Source: Bacillus benzoevorans (GTDB lineage Bacteria > Bacillota > Bacilli > Bacillales > Cytobacillaceae). From it: a stretch of 64,000 bases of DNA. The notes under the pieces were generated by a model that was given only the letters and a program-made list of their open reading frames with translations, was not told the origin of the DNA and did not search any database. How positions within the stretch are numbered: position 1 is the first letter of the stretch; every line of letters begins with the position of its first letter. Both the position numbers and the translations under genes were made by a program. Positions 24,350 to 31,911 of this stretch are shown piece by piece. Location of the stretch: assembly GCF_014207535.1 (NCBI RefSeq), contig NZ_JACHGK010000004.1:133271-197270 (forward strand), read 5' to 3'.

Positions 24350-25533
24350 CGTGCTGACTCCTTCCCGGCGTTTCCAACTAACATCACAACTTCATCATAT
24401 AATTTTGTACAGGCATCAATATCCGTCACACCATTAATATCTTGGAGAACCACTTTAACACCCTCATATCGTTTTTGCGCAGCTAACGTAATCGCTTCTT
24501 TGCGGCGCTCGCTGCTAAAAAGGATACACTGCACCGGTTCTTTACCTTCGATTTTTCCTAATGCCTCAAGCAGACGGTCAAGACGGATGGCAAAACCGGT
24601 GGCACCGGTATCCTTGCCGAACTTTTTCAAAAGCCTGTCATAGCGTCCGCCGCTGGCAATTGGAAATCCAACCTGACCTGCATACACTTCAAATAATATA
24701 CCTGTATAATAGCTCATATGGCTGACAAGTGTTAAGTCAAATTTAACCTTTGTTCCTGCTTGACCATAATCCGTCAGAATCTCCCACAACTGTTTTAATT
24801 CGAGGAGGGCGCTTTTTCCTTTTCCGTTTTCAAGCAGTTTTACGGCAGAATCAATAACCTCTTCTCCACCGCGCAGTTTGAGAAAATCTAACAGACGCTG
24901 TTTATCAATGGAAGACAAGGTTAATTGCTTCACATGTTCTTTGTAGCCAACGTAGTTTTTTTCATATAAAAAGGTCGTTAATGCTTTAACCCGTTCTTCC
25001 GTTCCTAAAATATCAATAAAGAATTCTTGGACAAAGCCAATATGTCCAACTGAAAGCTGAAATGTCTCCAGTCCGGTTTCTGTTAATGAATCGACAAGTA
25101 ACGCGATGCTTTCGCCGTCCGCGCTGATTGTACTATCGCCGATACATTCCACGCCGATTTGTTCAAATTCGGCAGGACGTCCGCCTTCGCGCTGCTGGGC
25201 ACGGAACACATTCGCCGTATAAGCAAGGCGGAGCGGTAAATCTTCCTTTAGCAGCTTTGATGCGGCAACCCTGGCAATGGGCGACGTCATATCCGGTCTT
25301 AGGACAAGAGTATGTCCTTGCTGGTCAAGCAGCTTAAATAGCTGCTGGTCCAAAATCGCAGAAGCAGCACCAACCGTTTCGTAATACTCCAAAGTTGGTG
25401 TTTCCATAAATTGATAGCCCCATTGCTTCATCACTTCGCTGATCGCAGTGCGGACCGAATGCTTTGTTTCATATAATTCCGGTAATGTATCTCTCATGCC
25501 TAATGGCTTTTCAAACATAAATAAGCGGCTCAT
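24346..25533 (-). CDS. hisZ: ATP phosphoribosyltransferase regulatory subunit
   Basis: Histidyl-tRNA synthetase paralogue without tRNA charging, required for HisG activity and feedback by histidine. The 395 residues have class II motif-like segments: motif 2-like VLRPDMTSPIARVAA, YTANVFRAQQREGGRPAEFEQ split around the loop, and ASGGRYDRLLKKFG near motif 3. GAGGTG precedes the ATG. It is the first gene of the his operon. Confidence 0.95.
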   Translation of the reverse strand: MSRLFMFEKPLGMRDTLPELYETKHSVRTAISEVMKQWGYQFMETPTLEYYETVGAASAILDQQLFKLLDQQGHTLVLRPDMTSPIARVAASKLLKEDLPLRLAYTANVFRAQQREGGRPAEFEQIGVECIGDSTISADGESIALLVDSLTETGLETFQLSVGHIGFVQEFFIDILGTEERVKALTTFLYEKNYVGYKEHVKQLTLSSIDKQRLLDFLKLRGGEEVIDSAVKLLENGKGKSALLELKQLWEILTDYGQAGTKVKFDLTLVSHMSYYTGILFEVYAGQVGFPIASGGRYDRLLKKFGKDTGATGFAIRLDRLLEALGKIEGKEPVQCILFSSERRKEAITLAAQKRYEGVKVVLQDINGVTDIDACTKLYDEVVMLVGNAGKESAR

Positions 25534-25594
25534 GCGCTAAAACACCTCAGTTTCAGAATACTTTAGTTCGCTAATGTATTAGTAAGTTAAAGAT

Positions 25595-25624
25595 ATTGTA
25601 GCCTTCCATAAACGATATTGTCAA
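25595..25624 (-). promoter_or_regulatory. Promoter of the his operon
   Basis: Minus strand: -35 TTGACA (25619-25624), 18-bp spacer, -10 TACAAT (25595-25600), about 60 bp before hisZ. The leader carries the small palindrome CTAAT-AC-ATTAG; no T-box consensus is seen, so the mode of control is open. Confidence 0.7.
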
Positions 25625-25698
25625 GAGGGAATAAAGCGGATATGTACTCCGTTGTAACATTAGTATCACCTTAAACAACGGCTCCGATAAATAGGGGT

Positions 25699-25828
25699 GT
25701 TGATTTCCGTTCCAGGCACTTCGCTTTCCTGCGGGCGACCGACGAGCCTCCTCGACACTTCGTGTCTGCGGGGTCTCGTCTGTCTCGCTTCTCCCGCGGG
25801 AGTCTTCGTGCCTTCCACTCCAATCAAC
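25699..25828. repeat. GTTGATT...AATCAAC-bounded intergenic repeat
   Basis: A GC-rich 130-bp block with ends GTTGATTTCCGTTCCAGGC and CCTTCCACTCCAATCAAC. It contains short complementary segments such as GACACTTCGTGTC and CTGCGGG/CTCCCGCGGGAG. It resembles a repeat I know from many Bacillus intergenic regions. Base composition differs sharply from the AT-rich flanks. Confidence 0.7.
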
Positions 25829-25869
25829 AAATTCTCAAAAGCCACATCGATTTACATAACAGTATAAAT

Positions 25870-25907
25870 AAAAAAGGCGACAGGAATCCTCAAGGGATCT
25901 GTCACCT
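25870..25907 (-). terminator. Terminator of the hprK-lgt-yvoD-ppaX-yvoF operon
   Basis: Minus strand stem AGGTGACAG/CTGTCGCCT with an inner CCTTGAGG loop, followed by TTTTT, 19 bp after the yvoF stop. Confidence 0.85.
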
Positions 25908-25925
25908 GGTGCGGGTGTACATGTT

Positions 25926-26408
25926 TCACCCTTTTTTAATCACCTGCATGGGATTTCCGCCGACGAAGGCACCTGCAGGTACATCTTTATGGACCAGCGT
26001 TCCGGCAGAGACAATGGCGCCGTCGCCAATGGTCACTCCGGGAAGAATGGTAGAATTGGCGCCAATCATCACTTCACTGCCAATCTTTACTTCACCAAGC
26101 CGGTATTCTTTTATTAAATATTCATGGGCCAGGATTGTGGTATTGTAGCCAATGACCGTGTTCCGGCCGACGCTGATTTTTTCCGGAAACATGATATCGA
26201 GCATCACCATTAAGGCAAAGGACGTCTCCTCCCCGACCTTCATCCGCAAAAATGTGCGGTAAAGCCAATTTTTCATGCCAAGAAATGGAGTATAGCGTGC
26301 CATTTGAATGACGATAAAATTTTTTACCACCTTCCAAAACGGTACGGTTTTATAGACATGCCATAAGGAATTAGCCCCTTCAACCGGATAGCGCTCGGTA
26401 TTTCTCAT
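25926..26408 (-). CDS. yvoF: Left-handed beta-helix acyltransferase YvoF
   Basis: A 160-residue hexapeptide-repeat acetyltransferase of the maltose/galactoside O-acetyltransferase type; substrate unknown. The repeats run from about residue 75 to the C terminus (ISVGRNTVIGYNTTILA, VMIGANSTILPGVTIGDGAI) and end with the usual FVGGNPMQVIKK. The first 60 residues are basic and amphipathic and may touch the membrane. It overlaps ppaX by 4 bp, as in B. subtilis. Confidence 0.88.
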   Translation of the reverse strand: MRNTERYPVEGANSLWHVYKTVPFWKVVKNFIVIQMARYTPFLGMKNWLYRTFLRMKVGEETSFALMVMLDIMFPEKISVGRNTVIGYNTTILAHEYLIKEYRLGEVKIGSEVMIGANSTILPGVTIGDGAIVSAGTLVHKDVPAGAFVGGNPMQVIKKG

Positions 26409-27058
26409 CCTTGACTCACACCAAGAATGCGGAGTAAATCATCCATTGTGTCTAACATATAATCCGGCTCCCAGCGCTGTAAAAATTCCTTTCCTTTCAA
26501 TGACCATGCAACACCGGCCGTTTTCGTACCAGCGTTTTTCCCCGCTTCAATATCATGATAGTTATCCCCAACCATAATCGCTTCATCCGGTGAAACTCCG
26601 AAAAAAGTCAATGCTTTATTTACACCTTCCGGGTCTGGCTTCACTTTTGTTACGTCATCAAAGGTTACAACGGTTTCGAAAAACGGAGTCAACCCCGTCA
26701 AACGGAGCCCCATTTGTACAATTACATTTCGTTTTGTTGTGACAATACCCATTTTATAGCCAGCTTTGTGCAGCTTTTCAATAGCATCATAAACGCCGGT
26801 AAACTCTTTCACATAATGGTCGTGCTGTGTTTTATTAAAATCAAGGTAGGTTTGCCGCAGCAGTTCCATTCGTTCGGCGTCCACCTTCGAAAAGGTTTCT
26901 TCAAGCGGAGGTCCCATAAAATGGATAACATCTTCTCGTTTATACTGATTCGGATAATATTTATCCAATGCATGTAAGAAGGATTGGATAATTAATTCAT
27001 TTGTATCGATCAATGTTCCATCTAAATCAAACAACAGCGTTGTAATATTATGATTCAT
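26405..27058 (-). CDS. ppaX: Pyrophosphatase PpaX
   Basis: HAD-family phosphatase that hydrolyses pyrophosphate released when HPr kinase/phosphorylase dephosphorylates HPr(Ser-P). The 217 residues carry motif I FDLDGTLID (Asp11 nucleophile, Asp13), motif II TTKRN with Thr and the Lys further on, and motif III MVGDNYHDIEAG. It sits in one operon with hprK, which supports the role. It overlaps yvoD by 11 bp. Confidence 0.93.
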   Translation of the reverse strand: MNHNITTLLFDLDGTLIDTNELIIQSFLHALDKYYPNQYKREDVIHFMGPPLEETFSKVDAERMELLRQTYLDFNKTQHDHYVKEFTGVYDAIEKLHKAGYKMGIVTTKRNVIVQMGLRLTGLTPFFETVVTFDDVTKVKPDPEGVNKALTFFGVSPDEAIMVGDNYHDIEAGKNAGTKTAGVAWSLKGKEFLQRWEPDYMLDTMDDLLRILGVSQG

Positions 27059-28001
27059 ACGTCAATTCCTTTCCTTTTGCCAATTCGGACCGCTTCCAAA
27101 GGACTGCCACTGTCACGGTTAAGATAATGGCTACGGTCAAACGGATGAAGAGAAGATAATACACCGGTATGCCAAGCAGGGTAAAGACAAGGGTATCCTC
27201 GATCACCGCGTGGCATGTACTGAGAAAAATAAAGGCAATCGTTAAATCCTTTTTCGTTACACCTTCTTCTTTTGCCGCTTGGATCATGACCCCTGCACCA
27301 TATGCCAGACCGAATGTCAGACCTGCAGCAAGTGTAGTCGCCGTATTTTTACTAACACCTAAAAACCGCGTAACCGGCTCCATCCATCCGGCAAATAAAT
27401 CGATCCAGCCCTTTTCTTTTAAAAATTGAATCCCCAGCATAAGCGGAATAACAATCACCGCCAGCTGCACCACTCCCATAAAGGCATGCTGCAAACCAAG
27501 CAGGCTGATTTCTCCCCAGCCTTGTGGAACTGCTGTTGCAGCTGTTGAGGCGAAACCGAAATGTGCCGGCTCTGAGCCGCCCTGCCACAGCAGATTAATG
27601 AGAACCGCTGAGAGAATCGCGAGCCCAATGCGGTTGAGGAGCACAATCCACAGCTTGACGCCGACCTTTAAGACAACACCGGATTCAATCAGCATGCTGT
27701 GTGAAAAAGAAAGCATAACAGCGATAATAAAAGCTTCCTTTACGGTTAAATCAAGGGATAATATCGCTCCGATGGCCCCGTATAAATTAAGAAAATTCCC
27801 GATGACAAGCGGTATCGCCGCATCCCCTGATAAGCCAAGTACATTCATAAACGGGGAAATCACTTCCATCAGCCATGGAAAAAACGGAGTATACTGCAGC
27901 ATCGTGACGATTAAAGTGATCGGAAAGATGATCTTTCCAAAAGTCCAGGTCACCTGTAATCCGGTCAAAAACCCTCTTTTTAAAGTTCCAGTCATTTCCA
28001 C
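27048..28001 (-). CDS. yvoD: Nucleoside-recognition (Gate) domain membrane protein YvoD
   Basis: A 317-residue polytopic membrane protein of the SpoIIIAE/SpmA-type Gate family. It has about eight hydrophobic segments, with paired Gate-like halves near residues 40-150 and 180-290 (LTFGLAYGAGVMIQAAKEEG, FIFLSTCHAVIEDTLV). The family is implied in solute movement, but no substrate is known for YvoD. It lies between lgt and ppaX as in B. subtilis. Confidence 0.85.
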   Translation of the reverse strand: MEMTGTLKRGFLTGLQVTWTFGKIIFPITLIVTMLQYTPFFPWLMEVISPFMNVLGLSGDAAIPLVIGNFLNLYGAIGAILSLDLTVKEAFIIAVMLSFSHSMLIESGVVLKVGVKLWIVLLNRIGLAILSAVLINLLWQGGSEPAHFGFASTAATAVPQGWGEISLLGLQHAFMGVVQLAVIVIPLMLGIQFLKEKGWIDLFAGWMEPVTRFLGVSKNTATTLAAGLTFGLAYGAGVMIQAAKEEGVTKKDLTIAFIFLSTCHAVIEDTLVFTLLGIPVYYLLFIRLTVAIILTVTVAVLWKRSELAKGKELTYES

Positions 28002-28053
28002 TATCTCCCTTTTCTTGCTGCTCTGTCTTCTTTCTGTCTGGATTTATTGCACT

Positions 28054-28869
28054 TTAGCTGTTCTTATCTAAATAACGGATATTCGCATAGCCCTTTACGC
28101 GCCGGTAGATCATCGCGATGATACCGAAGGCAATCAATGCCGCTGAAATCAGCTGTGCCATCCGCAGATCTCCAATCATTAAGCTGTCGGTACGCAAGCC
28201 TTCGATGAAAAAGCGTCCGGCTGAATACCAAATCACATAGGTAAGGAACATTTCGCCCCTCCCGAGATTCACCCTGCGCAGCAGAATTAAAACGAGAAAA
28301 CCAAGTAAATCCCAAACCGATTCATATAAAAATGTAGGGTGATAATAAACCCCCTCGATATACATTTGATTAATGATAAACTCAGGCAGGTGCAGGTTTT
28401 CGAGAAAGGTACGAGTCACCTCTCCGCCGTGTGCCTCCTGATTCATAAAGTTTCCCCATCTGCCAATCGCTTGTCCTAAAATGATACTTGGCGCCGCGAT
28501 ATCAGCAAGCTTCCAAAAGGAAATGTTTCTTTTTTTCGTAAAAAAATAGGCCGTCAGCACCGAGCCAATCAAAGCACCGTGAATCGCAATGCCCCCGTGC
28601 CAAATTGCCATGATTTCCCCAGTGTTTTGGGCATAATAATCCCATTCAAAAATCACATAATATATACGTGCCGATATGATTGCAATCGGAATCGCCCACA
28701 GCATTAAGTCAGCAAACAAATCTTTATCGAGACCGCGCCGGGTTGATTCACGCATGGCAATCATCAGGGCAAGAATAATCCCTGCCCCGATTATCACCCC
28801 ATACCAATGTACATCAATAGGGCCGAGCGAGACCGCTACCGGATCCAATGGCTGTATTGCCTTTTCCAT
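28054..28869 (-). CDS. lgt: Prolipoprotein diacylglyceryl transferase
   Basis: Transfers diacylglycerol from phosphatidylglycerol to the lipobox cysteine, the first step of lipoprotein maturation in the membrane. The 271 residues span about seven membrane segments. Signature motifs are GGIAIHGALIG, with the essential His, and GRWGNFMNQEAHGG near residue 140. The CccB lipoprotein in this window (near 52 kb) would be one of its substrates. Confidence 0.96.
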   Translation of the reverse strand: MEKAIQPLDPVAVSLGPIDVHWYGVIIGAGIILALMIAMRESTRRGLDKDLFADLMLWAIPIAIISARIYYVIFEWDYYAQNTGEIMAIWHGGIAIHGALIGSVLTAYFFTKKRNISFWKLADIAAPSIILGQAIGRWGNFMNQEAHGGEVTRTFLENLHLPEFIINQMYIEGVYYHPTFLYESVWDLLGFLVLILLRRVNLGRGEMFLTYVIWYSAGRFFIEGLRTDSLMIGDLRMAQLISAALIAFGIIAMIYRRVKGYANIRYLDKNS

Positions 28870-28913
28870 CTTTTCCCCTCCAAATTATTTAGTACTCTTC
28901 ATCCAGGAAGTGA

Positions 28914-29858
28914 TTAGTATAAGAAATCGTCTTGCTGACCACCGTCTTCGATTGACTCTGACAGCTTGTTAGTAAAAATCTCCGCCGCATTGACTCCCAT
29001 CCGTTTCAAACGGAAGTTCATCGCCGCCACCTCGAGAATGACGGCAAGGTTTCTTCCTGGCCGTACCGGAATGGTCAGTCTGGTCAAGTCAGTATCAATG
29101 ATTTTCATTTTCTCCTCATCAAGTCCCAATCGGTCATATTGCTTCGTCTGATCCCAAATCTCCAAATTGATGACAAGGGATATCTTTTTATTGCTTAAAA
29201 CCGCACCGGCACCGAATAAGGTCATGACATTAATGATTCCTAAGCCGCGGATTTCCAGGAGATGTTCAATTAATTCCGGCGAAGTTCCGACGAGCGTATT
29301 TTCGTCCTCCTGACGGATTTCTACGCAGTCATCCGCAACAAGGCGGTGTCCGCGCTTCACCAATTCCAGGGCCGTTTCACTTTTACCGACGCCGCTTTGT
29401 CCCATGATTAAGACACCGACACCATAGACATCAACCAAAACACCATGAATGGCTGTTGTCGGTGCTAGTTTGCTTTCTAAAAAATTCGTTAATAGACCTG
29501 AAAAACGAGTGGTCTTCTGCTTTGTCCGCAAAAGCGGCACTGATTCACGCTCCGCTGCTTCAATCAATTCCATCGGCACGGGAAGATCTCTCGTAATGAT
29601 AATGCCCGGAGTGACATCGGTACATAGATTCTCCATCCGCAAGCCGCGTTCGCCTGCAGTCAGCTTTTCAGCAAATGTCAGTTCCGTCATGCCCACTAAT
29701 TGAATCCGGTCAGCCGGATAGTAATCAAAATAGCCGGCAAGCTCCAGCCCCGGTCTTGATATATCACTTGTTGTAATCGGGCGGTTAATCCCCTCTTCCC
29801 CGCTGATCAGCTCAAGCTTAAACTTCTCAATCACGTCTTTTGTGCGTACTTTAACCAA
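28914..29858 (-). CDS. hprK: HPr kinase/phosphorylase (TTG start)
   Basis: Phosphorylates HPr and Crh on Ser46 and also reverses this with phosphate, releasing pyrophosphate; it is the sensor enzyme of CcpA-dependent catabolite repression. With TTG 29858, just after AAAGGAGA, the protein has 314 residues starting VKVRTKDVIEKF after Met. The P-loop GQSGVGKS is at 153-160, the conserved His at 139, and the signature LEIRGLGIINVMTLFG follows. Fifty upstream codons are open but unlike the family. First gene of the lgt-ppaX operon. Confidence 0.95.
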   Translation of the reverse strand: MVKVRTKDVIEKFKLELISGEEGINRPITTSDISRPGLELAGYFDYYPADRIQLVGMTELTFAEKLTAGERGLRMENLCTDVTPGIIITRDLPVPMELIEAAERESVPLLRTKQKTTRFSGLLTNFLESKLAPTTAIHGVLVDVYGVGVLIMGQSGVGKSETALELVKRGHRLVADDCVEIRQEDENTLVGTSPELIEHLLEIRGLGIINVMTLFGAGAVLSNKKISLVINLEIWDQTKQYDRLGLDEEKMKIIDTDLTRLTIPVRPGRNLAVILEVAAMNFRLKRMGVNAAEIFTNKLSESIEDGGQQDDFLY

Positions 29859-30051
29859 AAGAGTTCTCCTTTCGCAATAAGCATTTCTATATTTATCACT
29901 GCCCGCAGCGTATTGCCCCCAATCATACTTTACAGTGTAATCCTTATGCAGGCATTCAGTAAACACTATTTTATCACTTTTTGTATGAGAACCAAATGGA
30001 ATCACCTATTTCCGCTTAGCTTTGTTAAATCTTGTTGTTGATTCATAAACC

Positions 30052-30121
30052 GCCTTATGTGCATGGGTTCACTAAAGTTCCTTGTGCCAAGGAAAAGTCG
30101 TTCACGCCATACACATAAGGC
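30052..30121. repeat. Palindromic element upstream of hprK
   Basis: Arms GCCTTATGTGCATGG (30052-30066) and CCATACACATAAGGC (30107-30121) pair over 15 positions with one mismatch. The 40-nt centre has a CCTTG-TGC-CAAGG hairpin and direct GTTCAC copies. It sits 190-260 bp upstream of hprK in a 380-bp gap that otherwise holds only the yvlD terminator. Confidence 0.5.
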
Positions 30122-30176
30122 TATTATCAACACTGAACTTTAACTGAGCCGGTCACTTAAGGAGACGGCACGACGC

Positions 30177-30219
30177 AAAAAGGACTAATGGGGAAACAAA
30201 GCCATTTCCCATTAGTCCT
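30177..30219 (-). terminator. Terminator after yvlD
   Basis: Minus strand AGGACTAATGGG...CCCATTAGTCCT perfect 12-bp stem followed by TTTTT. Confidence 0.9.
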
Positions 30220-30238
30220 GCTTCGAAACGCAGCAGCA

Positions 30239-30595
30239 TTACTTCTGCTCCTTCGATTTAAATTGATTTTGAATAATTAGATTGACGAACGACATGATGA
30301 TCGCTGTTAAAAAAGCGGTACCGAAGCTGTTCAGCTCGAAGGAACTTCCCATTATACTGTCGGTAAGCAGCAGCGTGACGGCATTAATAACTAGTAAAAA
30401 TAAGCCCAATGTTAAAACCGTTACCGGTAGTGTCAAAATAATCAAGATCGGCCTAACTAGAATATTTAATAACGACAATACGACACTGGCCCCCAGTGCT
30501 GCATAAATACTTTCAATATAGATTGAATCTTTGAAGAAACCGGCAAGAGCCATAAACAATACTGCATTAATTAAAATCCCCAGCAGCCATTTCAT
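30239..30595 (-). CDS. yvlD: Phage-holin-like membrane protein YvlD
   Basis: A 118-residue protein with four hydrophobic segments (about 1-20, 28-50, 52-75, 92-110) and a short basic tail, typical of the YvlD/holin superfamily IV group. In B. subtilis the yvlABCD genes respond to envelope stress through sigma-W, but I see no clear sigma-W promoter here. The yvlA and yvlC genes are not present between it and yvlB. Function is unknown. Confidence 0.82.
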   Translation of the reverse strand: MKWLLGILINAVLFMALAGFFKDSIYIESIYAALGASVVLSLLNILVRPILIILTLPVTVLTLGLFLLVINAVTLLLTDSIMGSSFELNSFGTAFLTAIIMSFVNLIIQNQFKSKEQK

Positions 30596-30686
30596 ATTTC
30601 AACACCTCTACAACATAAAGCTTATATTCCCCACTATATGCTCATCCACGACAGGGCATACGTTATTATGAATATTTTATCTCTAT

Positions 30687-31799
30687 TTATGATTTGCTAA
30701 TCTTAATGACCCCCGTTTTGGAATCGGCAAATAGATGAATTTTGTTTGGAGCATCCTTCACGGATTTGAAGGTTAGGTTTTTCTGGATCAGCTCGCTTTT
30801 TTCTTCTACGATTTGAATCCCTTCCACATCTACCTTAAAGTTTCCTAGATTAGACTTCAATTCACCATTCACCGCAGCGCCTTCCGGAACGGCCAGCAAA
30901 ATGCCGCCTGTTGTGGTTTTGGCATCAATCCATTCACATCGATTGCCAAATACTTTACACTCCACATCTCCGTTAAACGACTGCAGTTCTACCTTACGGA
31001 AATCTCCATTGATTGTAATCGCACCGTTAATCGTTTCAGCCTCCATGTCAGCCGCCACACAATTATTGAAGCTAATCGCACCGTTAGCCGTTTCTGCCTC
31101 GATGATGGAGCTCTTGATTTCATCCATGAGAATCTTTCCATTAGCGGTTTTCACTCTGAATTTCTTTACATCTAATTGTCTGCTGTCAATATTGCCGTTA
31201 AACATTCTGATTTTAATTTTTTCATAATCGGTTTGCGGAATATAAAGGACTGCATTGAGTTTCATCCACTTCTGACCGGTTGAAAAACGGAGACAATCGC
31301 CTTCGATGGCAAACATAACATCCTTTAAAAAGTTCATCCTTGCCTGCTCCTGGTTATCTACACGGTATACGCGCACCTGACACTCCACACGGACATCCTT
31401 TTGATCCCATGGAATGACCGTAATATTTCCGTTTGCTACATCGATATCCATTTTTTTAATAAAGGCATCGGTTTGCTGGAAGATATGCGAGATTTCAATA
31501 TGCTTTCCGAAATTAAGATCGAGATCGAAATCCTTTAGTTTTTTCACAGCCATATCAACGAAATCAAAAAATTTATCTTTCGTTGAATGGTTTTTCCCCT
31601 GCCAGCCAGTATCCTTTTGTCCTTCCTTTTGCTTTTCATCAAATTGGACAAAGGTCGATAATTCCTTAATTAAGTTATCCTGCTTAGCTTCCATTGAAAC
31701 GGTTGATTTATCCAGTTCAGCTAATAAAACCAGTGCCTCATCAACAGTCAGTTTTCCTTCTTCGACCATTTTTAAAATCCGCTTACGCTGTTCATTCAT
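30687..31799 (-). CDS. yvlB: DUF4097 beta-helix protein YvlB with SHOCT-like N terminus
   Basis: A 370-residue protein with an N-terminal helical RKRILKMVEEGKLTVDEALV segment (about 4-32), like the SHOCT/YvlB domain. A long DUF4097 region (about 110-365) of short repeated strands follows, e.g. VANGNITVI, NGKILMDEIKSS, TINGAITING, with a Gly-Asn/Gly-Asp repeat rhythm. No signal peptide is seen. Function is unknown; a role in envelope stress is inferred from its yvl neighbour. A second DUF4097 protein lies at 60.7 kb. Confidence 0.85.
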   Translation of the reverse strand: MNEQRKRILKMVEEGKLTVDEALVLLAELDKSTVSMEAKQDNLIKELSTFVQFDEKQKEGQKDTGWQGKNHSTKDKFFDFVDMAVKKLKDFDLDLNFGKHIEISHIFQQTDAFIKKMDIDVANGNITVIPWDQKDVRVECQVRVYRVDNQEQARMNFLKDVMFAIEGDCLRFSTGQKWMKLNAVLYIPQTDYEKIKIRMFNGNIDSRQLDVKKFRVKTANGKILMDEIKSSIIEAETANGAISFNNCVAADMEAETINGAITINGDFRKVELQSFNGDVECKVFGNRCEWIDAKTTTGGILLAVPEGAAVNGELKSNLGNFKVDVEGIQIVEEKSELIQKNLTFKSVKDAPNKIHLFADSKTGVIKISKS

Positions 31800-31911
31800 T
31801 ATTGATTCCTCCTTTAATTAGAGAAATTGCCTATAGCGATTATACGAATGAAAGGATGAGAAGGTTTCAAAAATAACCCTCCTCATCCAAATAAATCCTT
31901 GCCATGAATGT

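Noticed and set aside
25534..25690. T-box riboswitch in the his leader
   Set aside because: The leader from the predicted start is only about 55 nt and lacks the T-box sequence and a terminator.
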